DNA from: JABDNZ01 sp964407425
GTDB lineage: Bacteria > Gemmatimonadota > Gemmatimonadetes > Longimicrobiales > Gaopeijiaceae
Assembly (NCBI GenBank): GCA_964407425.1
Contig: CAYOVN010000069.1
Location: 1-17,310, forward strand
DNA: 17,310 bases
Direction of reading: 5' to 3'
Shown here piece by piece: positions 1-7,295 of the stretch. Position 1 is the stretch's first letter. Every line of letters begins with the position of its first letter. Made by a program: the position numbers and the translations under genes. Under the pieces are notes generated by a model. That model saw only the letters and a list, made by a program, of their open reading frames with translations, made no database searches and was not told the DNA's origin.

Positions 1-834
1 GACCTCCTCGAACGTCTGAACAAGGCGATCCCGGGGTTGGTCGAAGCCCTGGAGAAGGAGTGTGGAGCCGGGGTCCCCGTTCAGGTCATCAGCCTCGGGC
101 CTGGGGACGGAGCCGTTGATGAGCACCTCTTGCTGGGCTTGGATCAGCGATTCGAAGTGGAATCCTACTGTGGGCTGGATTTTTCTTTCGATCTACTCCG
201 TCGGGCTGCCTACCGGCTATCCCGATCCAATGGTCTTAACGTGGGGTTCCCCATCAAGATGATCTGCGGGGATTTCACGGATCTCGATGGCTGTGGGCTA
301 TTGGGGCCAGGAGGTCGGGGATCCAGCATCTTCATGCTTACCGGCTTCACTCTCGGCAACTACTCTGAGGCGGCCCTCCTGGATAGCATCGGCGCTCTGA
401 TGAAGGATGGAGACTATCTCCTCCTTGATGCCAGACTTCATTCCCTCGGTTCGGTACCAGATAAGGGTACCCATGACTTCGACGGGACGGCACGACTGTC
501 CGGACATTACGATCTGGAGACCGTTCGGAGGTTCGTATTTGGCCCGGTGGAAGTTGCTACCATGGCCAGCGCCGATGACGTTGGGATCGACTTCGAGGTC
601 AATAGGTCGCTGACCTCGGTCCCCAACGCTCTGAACCTGACCATCTATTGCTCCGGCCTGGAGACAAATCTCCGTTTGACCGGGGAGGCGGTCAAAAGAG
701 ACCGCCTGGACCTTGCCGTTACCACAACCTACGACCGTGCAGATCTGGCTTCTTGGCTCTCCTCAGAGGGATTTTCCACGGTGTGGCACGAGAGCTTCCA
801 GGATGTGGCCTTCTTCCTTTTGAAGCGTAGCTGA
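1..834 (+). CDS. EgtD-like SAM-dependent methyltransferase (5' end outside window)
   Basis: The frame is open from base 1, so the gene starts upstream; 277 residues are visible. A glycine-rich SAM-binding loop, SLGPGDG, lies at visible residues 31-37, followed by an acidic strand end (CGLDFS). A TGFTLGNYSE segment resembles the 'GSTIGNF' signature of the histidine-betaine methyltransferase family (EgtD, Methyltransf_33), and the next strand reads GDYLLLDARL. The C-terminus (TTYDRADLASWLSSEGF, then a strand ending FFLLKRS) also fits that family, in which a late helix-strand unit closes the fold. EgtD trimethylates histidine in ergothioneine synthesis, but many relatives have unknown substrates and no EgtB partner lies in the window. 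The substrate is therefore open. The internal TTG at base 37 is not a likely start because the reading frame continues upstream of it. The S9 peptidase gene follows after 90 nt. Confidence 0.6.
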   Translation, partial: DLLERLNKAIPGLVEALEKECGAGVPVQVISLGPGDGAVDEHLLLGLDQRFEVESYCGLDFSFDLLRRAAYRLSRSNGLNVGFPIKMICGDFTDLDGCGLLGPGGRGSSIFMLTGFTLGNYSEAALLDSIGALMKDGDYLLLDARLHSLGSVPDKGTHDFDGTARLSGHYDLETVRRFVFGPVEVATMASADDVGIDFEVNRSLTSVPNALNLTIYCSGLETNLRLTGEAVKRDRLDLAVTTTYDRADLASWLSSEGFSTVWHESFQDVAFFLLKRS

Positions 835-859
835 CCTCCCCCCGCGAGTAGCCGGAATT

Positions 860-890
860 CCCCCGAACCCCCAAGTTCCCCCCGTTACCC
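860..890 (-). other. Four G-runs: potential G-quadruplex motif
   Basis: On the minus strand, runs of 3, 6, 5 and 5 G (plus-strand C-runs at 888-890, 878-883, 868-872 and 860-864) are separated by 4, 5 and 3 bases. This meets the usual G3+ N1-7 rule for an intramolecular quadruplex. A fifth C-run lies at 838-843. The motif fills most of the gap between the methyltransferase stop and the S9 peptidase start, on the template strand of both genes. Pyrimidine bias alone could produce it, and no function is shown. Confidence 0.45.
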
Positions 891-924
891 AACCTTGTCT
901 CTCGCATTAATTCGAGGCCAGCTC

Positions 925-3780
925 ATGAAACGCCTTCGTTCCCTCATCGGCATGTTCCTACTCCTTCCTTTCCTGGGGGTATCTTCCCCGGCCCTTCTTC
1001 TGGGCCAGGTTTCGGAAGATTCTCAGGAGGCGTCCGAGCCCCAGGAGCCCAGGGCTCTCACGTTGGATGACTATGGACGTTGGTCCACCATCGGACAGGT
1101 CGCCCTCTCCGCGGATGGCCGATGGATGACCTTTTCGTACGCACCAAATGAGGGGGATTCCAAGCTGTTTCTCCGGGACCTGAACGTGTCGGGACAGGAT
1201 CCGGTAGAGCTCTCGGAGAACGGTTCGGGCCCGGTGTTCAGTGACGACTCCAGGTGGTTGGCTTTCACTTCCGCCCCGGCGGAGGAAGGCGGGGCCCGGA
1301 GGGGTGGAGGCCAGGGCGAATCCGCCGGAGGGGCTCAAACACGCACCTTACACCTCGTCAATCTTCAAACTGACGAGCGTTGGGAGGTGGAGAACCCCTC
1401 GTCATTCTCCTTCTCCGACGATTCCCGGTGGTTGGCCGTCCATAAGGCCAGGCCCAGGGGTGAGGGTGGAGGAAGGGCCGGTGGGGATGAGGCTGTTGAG
1501 ACGGCCCGGGGCGCAGATCTGATTCTGCGGGACCTCTTTGACGGCACGGTTACCAACCTCGGGAATGTGGCAGAGGTGGCCTTCAATGAGGGCAGCAACC
1601 ACCTGGCCTATGTAGTGGATGCGGATGGAAAGGCTGGGAACGGCCTCTTCGTTCTGGAACTGGCAGAGGGGAGGATTCGACCCCTGAACACGGGGGACTT
1701 CCTTTACCAGGGTTTGTCGTGGGACGAATCCGGGGTGTCTCTGGCTGTGCTTCGGGGCAACAAACCCGAGAAGATGGTTCAGAGGGAGAATGAGCTTCTG
1801 ACTTTCCGGACCCTGGGGGATGGTGCCCAGGTCTTCGGTCCTTCCAATGATCCCTCTTTCCCGGAGGGGTTCGTTCTCAGTGAGTTCAGGGCTCCTTCCT
1901 GGAGTGAGGACGGGGAGAGAGTTTTTGTAGGGATCAAGGAGCAGCAGGAGGAGGTCGAGGAGGTCGAGGAAGGGGATGACCCCAAGGCGGACGTTGTCGT
2001 TTGGCATTGGAACGACAAGAGGGTTCAGAGCCAGCAAGAGGTTCAGGCGGGAAGGGACCGGAGGGCCACATATCTGGCTGTCCTGAATCTCGATGACTCG
2101 AGCTTTTTCCAGCTCTCCAATGACGACATGAGCCAGGTGCAGCTCACCCAGGACGGCCGTTGGGCTGTGGGCTTCGATGACTCCCGGTACTGGATGGACA
2201 GGGACCATCAGACAAACCGGGATGACGCCTACCGGATCGATCCGACCACTGGTGAGAGGACCCTGATCACCGAAGCCCTCATCAACAGTATGGGCACCTC
2301 TCCCGACTCGAAGTGGTTCCTTTTCTGGCAGAATCAGCAGGTCATGGCCTTCGACCTTGAAACTGGGAACACACAAAACCTCACTGACGTGGCCGGTGGA
2401 GTGGACTTCGAGAACAAGGCGTTCGACCGGCCGGTGGAGAAATCCACCTACGGGGTTGGAGGTTGGTCCGAGGATGGGGAACTCGTGTTCCTGAATCACA
2501 AGTTCGACGTCTGGCAGGTACCCTTGAATGGTGGAGAAGGGGTGAATCTCACCGGTGGTATGGGGGACAGGGAGGAAATTCGTTTCCGGGTCATGGACCT
2601 GGATCCTGAAGAGGACGGCGTAGAAACTGGAGAGGCGATCTACCTCTCTGCGTACGGGGAATGGACCAAGAAGTCCGGATACTTCCGAGCCAGCCCGGGA
2701 CAGGATCCCCAGGAACTCCTCTTTGGCGACGCCATGTATGGAACGGCCGGCGGCCGGGGTTCGGGTATCCGAAAGGCGAAAGAATCGGACCGGGTGCTCC
2801 TCACCCGCCAGACCTTCGAGGACTTTCCGGACTACTGGGCCACCGATATGCGGTTCCGTGATCCGGTTCGAGTCACAACAGCGAACCCCCAGCAGGAGGA
2901 GTTCTTGTGGGGTCGAAGAGTCCTGGTTGACTACACGGACGATCGGGGAAACAAGCTGCAGGCCACGCTGGCCCTTCCAGCCGGGTATGAGGAGGGCCGC
3001 CAGTATCCGATGATCGTCTACTTCTATGAGAAGATGAGCCAGCGGCATCACGAGTATTCCCGGCCGACCTACGATGACCGGCCCCACATGTCGACCTATG
3101 CCAGCGATGGCTATCTGGTCCTGATGCCGGATATCGTTTTCGACATGGGGTATCCCGGTAGTTCAGCGTTGGACGACGTAGTGTCGGCGGCCCGGGCCAC
3201 CATCGATGAGGGGTATGCGGACCCGGACAAGATCTGTCTCCAGGGGCACAGCTGGGGTGGGTACGGGACGTCCTTCATCGTCACCCAAACCGACATGTTC
3301 GCCTGCGTGGTGACTGGCGCGCCTCTCACCAACCTCGTATCCATGCATAACATCCTGTATAAGCAGTCTGGGAACCCAAACGCCAACTTGATCGAGTGGG
3401 GACAGGGGCGGATGGATACGACACCGTTTCACGATCTGGAGCGCTATGTCGCGGAATCTCCAATTCACAATGTTCAGGGGATCACGACGCCCTTCCTGAT
3501 TCTGCATGGGACGAGTGACGGTGCGGTGGATTGGAACCAGGGGCTGGAGTACTACATCGCTGCCCGCCGGATGGGCAAAGAGGTAATCCTCCTTTCCTAT
3601 CCTGGAGAGCCGCACCATCTGGGTCGAAAGGAGAACCAGATCGACTTCCAGATCCGGATGAGACAGTATTTCGACCACTACCTGAAGGGTGCTCCGGCTC
3701 CAAGGTGGATGACGGATGGTGTGCCTTTCTTGGAGAAGGATCGGATCGACCCCGAGCATGGGGTGGGAGATGGGGGCTGA
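925..3780 (+). CDS. Secreted S9-family (prolyl oligopeptidase-like) serine peptidase
   Basis: The product is 951 aa. The ATG at 925 is chosen over an in-frame TTG at 895 because it gives a clean signal peptide (MKRLRSL, then a hydrophobic stretch, cleavage near residue 27) and has GAGG at 914-917. Residues about 45-650 look like a PD40/WD40-like beta-propeller, with repeated 'SxDGRW' or 'SxDSRW' motifs. The C-terminal alpha/beta hydrolase domain (about 690-930) carries the triad: Ser776 in GHSWGG, Asp865 in HGTSDG and His897 in YPGEPHH. S9 enzymes cleave short peptides, often after proline or as dipeptidyl peptidases, and this one would act in the periplasm or outside the cell. It is longer than typical S9 enzymes. 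Gly/Arg-rich inserts at about 120-138 and 176-187 and an acidic insert at about 339-352 account for part of the difference. The last insert is encoded by a perfect 9-bp tandem repeat at 1951-1968. The next gene begins 67 nt downstream. Confidence 0.93.
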   Translation: MKRLRSLIGMFLLLPFLGVSSPALLLGQVSEDSQEASEPQEPRALTLDDYGRWSTIGQVALSADGRWMTFSYAPNEGDSKLFLRDLNVSGQDPVELSENGSGPVFSDDSRWLAFTSAPAEEGGARRGGGQGESAGGAQTRTLHLVNLQTDERWEVENPSSFSFSDDSRWLAVHKARPRGEGGGRAGGDEAVETARGADLILRDLFDGTVTNLGNVAEVAFNEGSNHLAYVVDADGKAGNGLFVLELAEGRIRPLNTGDFLYQGLSWDESGVSLAVLRGNKPEKMVQRENELLTFRTLGDGAQVFGPSNDPSFPEGFVLSEFRAPSWSEDGERVFVGIKEQQEEVEEVEEGDDPKADVVVWHWNDKRVQSQQEVQAGRDRRATYLAVLNLDDSSFFQLSNDDMSQVQLTQDGRWAVGFDDSRYWMDRDHQTNRDDAYRIDPTTGERTLITEALINSMGTSPDSKWFLFWQNQQVMAFDLETGNTQNLTDVAGGVDFENKAFDRPVEKSTYGVGGWSEDGELVFLNHKFDVWQVPLNGGEGVNLTGGMGDREEIRFRVMDLDPEEDGVETGEAIYLSAYGEWTKKSGYFRASPGQDPQELLFGDAMYGTAGGRGSGIRKAKESDRVLLTRQTFEDFPDYWATDMRFRDPVRVTTANPQQEEFLWGRRVLVDYTDDRGNKLQATLALPAGYEEGRQYPMIVYFYEKMSQRHHEYSRPTYDDRPHMSTYASDGYLVLMPDIVFDMGYPGSSALDDVVSAARATIDEGYADPDKICLQGHSWGGYGTSFIVTQTDMFACVVTGAPLTNLVSMHNILYKQSGNPNANLIEWGQGRMDTTPFHDLERYVAESPIHNVQGITTPFLILHGTSDGAVDWNQGLEYYIAARRMGKEVILLSYPGEPHHLGRKENQIDFQIRMRQYFDHYLKGAPAPRWMTDGVPFLEKDRIDPEHGVGDGG

Positions 3781-3833
3781 AGAGGAAAGGCCCCTGGCGT
3801 GTCAGGAGAAAACCGTCCGAAGCTAGGTGAACC

Positions 3834-3840
3834 GAGGAGA
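3834..3840 (+). promoter_or_regulatory. Ribosome binding site deciding the start of the double PPIase
   Basis: GAGGAGA is followed by a 7-nt spacer and the ATG at 3848. An upstream in-frame GTG at 3827 overlaps this site and would add seven polar residues ahead of the signal peptide, so 3848 is preferred. Confidence 0.8.
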
Positions 3841-3847
3841 TGACTCG

Positions 3848-4978
3848 ATGAAACGGATCCCGAATTCTTCTGTACTCATGCATCTGATTCTTGTTCAGGC
3901 TGTGCTGGGGCTGGCTTTGGTCGCACCGCTCCGGGGCCAGGAGGAGGATATCGTGAGCCTCCGTCAGGACTACCCCCCGGGCCTCTACGCAGAACTCTCG
4001 ACCTCGAAGGGGGTGATTGTCCTCTCCCTCGAGTTCGGCCGGGCTCCCATGACGACGGCTAATTTCGTCGGGTTGGCTGAAGGAACGATTCAGAACCAGG
4101 CCTTCCCTACTGGAACTCCATACTACGACGGGACGGTATTCCACCGAGTGGCCCCCGGCCATGTGATTCAGGCCGGAAGGGCGGCCTCCGAAATCGCCGG
4201 GACCCCTGGATACAGTATCCCAAACGAGATCCACCCCAACCTCAGTCACGACCGGCCCGGAATGGTGGCCATGGTGAACGGAGGCCCACACACCGGGAAG
4301 AGCCAGTTCTATATAACCCTGGGAAATCGGTCTTATCTGGACGGGGACTATGCCGTCTTCGGCGAGGTTTACCATGGGATGGATGTGGTCCGTGAGATTA
4401 CCCAGGGCGATCCCATTGAAACCGTTAGGATCGTTCGGGTTGGAGCCGAGGCGGGAGCCTTTAGGCCCACGGATAACTCTTTCCGTGCCATGGTTCAGGA
4501 GGTTCAAAGCAGGGTCATGGCAGAGGAGGAAGCACAGCGCTCCGAGGACTTGGCCTTTCTAGATGCCAGTTGGCCCGGGGCTATTCCGGGCCGGGGTGGG
4601 TGGAGTTATTTGACGCTCAGGGAGGGTCGGGGTCAGGCCCTGGCCGCTGGGGACACAGTGATGGTCCGTTACAAGGGCCGCACGGTCCGTGGAATGTCCT
4701 TCGCCAGTACCGCTGAGGAGGGAAGACCGGACTACATCTGGCCCGGGATGAGTGGGGGAGAAGTCTTCCGGTATGTGGTGGGAGAAAGCTCTGTGAATCC
4801 CGGTTTCGACGAAGCTCTCTCGGGCATGGCCCGGGGGGAGAGGCGGCTGGTCATCGTGCCTGCTGAGTTGGGTTACGATCCGGTGGGATTCTATGGTCAG
4901 GAGCATCGCAGAATACCCAGGTTCGTTTTTCGGCCCCGGTCGATTCTGATCTACGAAGTGGAGGTTTTGGCCTACTGA
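3848..4978 (+). CDS. Secreted cyclophilin-FKBP fusion peptidyl-prolyl isomerase
   Basis: The product is 376 aa with a signal peptide (MKRIPNSS, hydrophobic core, cleavage near Gly30). Residues about 46-200 form a cyclophilin domain: NFVGLAEG, then FHRV with Arg100 at the catalytic Arg55 position of human cyclophilin A, then PGMVAMVNGGPHTGKSQFYI, then YLDGDYAVFG. Tyr163 replaces cyclophilin A Trp121, which often accompanies weak cyclosporin binding. After a helical linker rich in Glu and Ala, residues about 268-374 resemble an FKBP domain: GDTVMVRYKG, VNPGFDEALSGMARGERR, and a final IYEVEVL strand. The FKBP12 Asp37 and Trp59 positions appear to be Ala and Phe, so activity or FK506 binding may be altered. 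The likely role is folding of exported proteins. The gene lies between the S9 peptidase and the phosphatase, with 67- and 86-nt gaps. The cyclophilin call is very secure and the FKBP call fairly secure. Confidence 0.9.
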   Translation: MKRIPNSSVLMHLILVQAVLGLALVAPLRGQEEDIVSLRQDYPPGLYAELSTSKGVIVLSLEFGRAPMTTANFVGLAEGTIQNQAFPTGTPYYDGTVFHRVAPGHVIQAGRAASEIAGTPGYSIPNEIHPNLSHDRPGMVAMVNGGPHTGKSQFYITLGNRSYLDGDYAVFGEVYHGMDVVREITQGDPIETVRIVRVGAEAGAFRPTDNSFRAMVQEVQSRVMAEEEAQRSEDLAFLDASWPGAIPGRGGWSYLTLREGRGQALAAGDTVMVRYKGRTVRGMSFASTAEEGRPDYIWPGMSGGEVFRYVVGESSVNPGFDEALSGMARGERRLVIVPAELGYDPVGFYGQEHRRIPRFVFRPRSILIYEVEVLAY

Positions 4979-5064
4979 GGCTTGGGGAAAGCCCGGCGTC
5001 GAGTTTCGGTTCACGCAACGCCTGTCCGATGGAGGTTTCCTTACGTGCCTGAAGGTGTAAGTCG

Positions 5065-5916
5065 ATGAGCGAACATTCACGGCCCCAGTTCGGGGACGTC
5101 GATACCTGGGGAATCACCCACAAGGGAAAGGTCCGTCCCGACAACCAGGACCATTTCTTCATCGGCTCCCTTGTCCGGGGCGTAAGGGTGGATCAGGCTA
5201 GTGTCACGGAGGGCGGGGGGACGCTGCTTCACCCGGAGAGATTGGCGTCTCTTGGTGTGGTGGCGGATGGAGTCGGCGGATCGGACGGAGGAGAGAAGGC
5301 TGCACGCCGGGCGGTTGAGGAATTGGTCTCATCGGTGTCCACCTTCTTCCACGAAGCAGAAATCAGGGAAGCGGAGGAGCCCGAGTTGTTCTCCCGCCTC
5401 CTTCACGACGCTGCCCTGGCGGTCCATGGAAGCCTCCTTGAAAAGGCCAAGCGGGAGGGCGGGGAGCGTGGCTTCGCCACCACCCTCACTCTCTTCCTGG
5501 GACTGTGGCCTCACGCTTATCTCCTCCAGGTAGGCGACTCCCGCTGTTATGTCTGTCGGGACGGAGAGCTGACCCAGATCAGTCGTGACCAGACGATTGC
5601 TCAGGACTTGGTGGAGCAAGGGTATCTGACCCGGACCAGGGCCGAAAAAAGCCGATGGGCCAATGTTCTTTCCAGTGCCGTGGGAGGACGTCAGGCAGAA
5701 CCGGTAGTGACCCGTGTGTTGCGGGATTGGGGTTCCGTGGTGCTCATGTGCAGCGATGGCCTGACCAAACATGTTTCCGACGAACGTATCCGGGAACGAT
5801 TGACCTCCATGACCAGTTCCCGGCAGGCGGTGGAGCAGCTTCTTCAGGACGCCCTGGACGGCGGCGGCACTGACAACATCACCATGATCGTGGGGAGAAC
5901 CCTCCCTCCCGTTTAG
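5065..5916 (+). CDS. PP2C-family Ser/Thr protein phosphatase (PrpC/Stp-like)
   Basis: The product is 283 aa with no signal peptide and no membrane segment, so it is cytoplasmic. All PP2C metal-binding motifs are present: RPDNQD (Arg24, Asn27, Asp29), ADGVGG (Asp68, Gly69), LLQVGDSRCYVCRDGEL, MCSDGLTK (Asp231) and GTDNIT (Asp270, Asn271). These Asp residues bind the Mn/Mg pair that activates water to hydrolyse phosphoserine or phosphothreonine. The length matches stand-alone bacterial enzymes such as PrpC or Stp1, which usually counter a PASTA-type or other Hanks kinase. No kinase or FHA gene lies in this window, so its partner is elsewhere or just outside. GAAGGTG at 5051-5057 with a 7-nt spacer supports the ATG. 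It sits among genes for exported proteins without an obvious link to them. Confidence 0.93.
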   Translation: MSEHSRPQFGDVDTWGITHKGKVRPDNQDHFFIGSLVRGVRVDQASVTEGGGTLLHPERLASLGVVADGVGGSDGGEKAARRAVEELVSSVSTFFHEAEIREAEEPELFSRLLHDAALAVHGSLLEKAKREGGERGFATTLTLFLGLWPHAYLLQVGDSRCYVCRDGELTQISRDQTIAQDLVEQGYLTRTRAEKSRWANVLSSAVGGRQAEPVVTRVLRDWGSVVLMCSDGLTKHVSDERIRERLTSMTSSRQAVEQLLQDALDGGGTDNITMIVGRTLPPV

Positions 5917-6005
5917 GCCTGGTTGCGCGCCGGGCGTCCCTGGTTTCAGTTGGTCCGTGGGGGACAGTTGTGTGGGTGCCTGGGAAGGTCGGCGCGATCA
6001 ACTAT

Positions 6006-6010
6006 GGGAG
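6006..6010 (+). promoter_or_regulatory. Ribosome binding site for the di-heme peroxidase
   Basis: GGGAG with a 7-nt spacer precedes the ATG at 6018. A GTG at 5970 in the same frame would add 16 residues before an otherwise standard lipoprotein signal, so 6018 is preferred. Confidence 0.7.
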
Positions 6011-6017
6011 TTCAACC

Positions 6018-7193
6018 ATGAGAAGGATATCAGCCTTTCTGTCGGCCTCGTTCTTCGTCCTTCTCCTGCCAGGCTGTCAGGGCCCGGAATCCGAGGCCGG
6101 AGCAGCCTCCTCCATTGGGCCGGAGTCGGCGGACTCGCCATCCACTGGCGGTCAGGCGGTCCTGACGCCAAAAGAGAGCCTGGGGAGGCTCCTCTTCTTC
6201 GATCCCATGCTGTCCACTCCACCAGGGCAGGCGTGCTCCCATTGTCATTCCCCTGCGACGGGTTTCGGGGACCCGAACCAGCAGCTTTCGGTTTCTCGGG
6301 GCGCTCATCCTGATCGGTATGGAAACCGAAATGACATGACAGTCTCCTATGCGGCATACATCCCGCCCTTGGCATTCGACGAGGAGGAAGGCCTGTGGGT
6401 TGGCGGGTTGTTCTGGGATGGCAGGGCGTCGTCGTTAGCCGACCAGGCGAAGGGTCCTCCCCTCAATCCTCTGGAGATGGCGAATCCGGATGCCGAAGCC
6501 GTGGTGGCGGCGATTCGGGACGGGGCTTATCGGGATCCGTTTCTGGCGGTTTACGGTCCCGAGGCCTTGGATGATCCGGATAGGGGCTACGATTACTTGG
6601 CTGATGCCATCGCAGCATATGAGATGACGAGGGAGTTCAGTCCGTTCGACTCCAAATATGATCTATATCTGGCCGGTGAAATCGACCTCACGCCCACGGA
6701 GAACCTGGGTCTGGCCCTTTTCGAGGACGAAGAGAAGGGAAACTGCGCAGCTTGCCACATCAGCAGGCCAGGTCCCGACGGATCACCGCCTCTTTTTACC
6801 GATTTCACGTATGACAACCTGGGGACCCCCAAAAATCCCGAGAACCCATTCTACTTCCTTCCACCAGAGTTTAATCCGGATGGCGTGGACTGGGTGGACC
6901 TGGGGCTTGGCCCGGTAGTGGGTGACCCAGCATACAACGGGTTTTTCCGGGTCCCGACTCTCCGGAACGTAGATCTCACTACGCCCTATATGCACAACGG
7001 CGTGTTTCACACTTTGTACCAGACAGTCAGCTTCTACAATTCGAGGGATGTGGCTCCGTGGCCTGGACCGGAAGTGGCCACAGGCGTGAATCGGGAGGAG
7101 TTGGGAGACCTCGGTCTCACGCCGGATGAGATGGAGAGCATCGTGGCCTTCATGAAGACCCTGACTGATGGGTATCAGGCCGGCGGAGGCTAG
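6018..7193 (+). CDS. Lipoprotein di-heme cytochrome c peroxidase / MauG-like protein
   Basis: The product is 391 aa. It begins with a lipoprotein signal, MRRISAFLSA then LLLPGC, with the lipid-modified Cys at residue 20, so it is anchored to a membrane facing the periplasm. Two haem c attachment motifs are present: CSHCH (Cys73, Cys76, His77) and CAACH (Cys243, Cys246, His247). LGRLLFFDPMLS before the first haem and TPYMHNG (Met325) near the C-terminus are typical of the CcpA/MauG family. Members either reduce hydrogen peroxide with electrons from small cytochromes or oxidise proteins or metabolites, and sequence alone does not separate these roles. No methylamine dehydrogenase genes are nearby, so MauG itself is unlikely. 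The 101-nt gap upstream and 102-nt gap downstream show no clear terminator or promoter. Confidence 0.92.
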   Translation: MRRISAFLSASFFVLLLPGCQGPESEAGAASSIGPESADSPSTGGQAVLTPKESLGRLLFFDPMLSTPPGQACSHCHSPATGFGDPNQQLSVSRGAHPDRYGNRNDMTVSYAAYIPPLAFDEEEGLWVGGLFWDGRASSLADQAKGPPLNPLEMANPDAEAVVAAIRDGAYRDPFLAVYGPEALDDPDRGYDYLADAIAAYEMTREFSPFDSKYDLYLAGEIDLTPTENLGLALFEDEEKGNCAACHISRPGPDGSPPLFTDFTYDNLGTPKNPENPFYFLPPEFNPDGVDWVDLGLGPVVGDPAYNGFFRVPTLRNVDLTTPYMHNGVFHTLYQTVSFYNSRDVAPWPGPEVATGVNREELGDLGLTPDEMESIVAFMKTLTDGYQAGGG

Positions 7194-7295
7194 GCGCCGG
7201 CCTCATGGGTTGGCAGGAGCAAGGGGCTTTCCGATGAGGAAGGCACTTCAGTCAGGCAATGGAAACCAACGGACCTTTCACTTGGAGGAAGAGGA

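Noticed and set aside
1402..3087. A 561-codon open frame antisense to the S9 peptidase
   Set aside because: It is in codon register with the real gene. Antisense stops would need TTA, CTA or TCA codons in the sense gene, which are rare in GC-rich DNA. The protein has no recognisable motif.
3800..3813. A small hairpin (CCTG...CAGG) after the S9 peptidase as a terminator
   Set aside because: It has only a short stem and no T-run follows; read-through into the PPIase gene is more likely.
3482..4507. A 341-codon minus-strand open frame spanning the end of the S9 gene and the start of the PPIase gene
   Set aside because: It overlaps two well-supported genes and is in antisense register with the PPIase codons, with no family resemblance.
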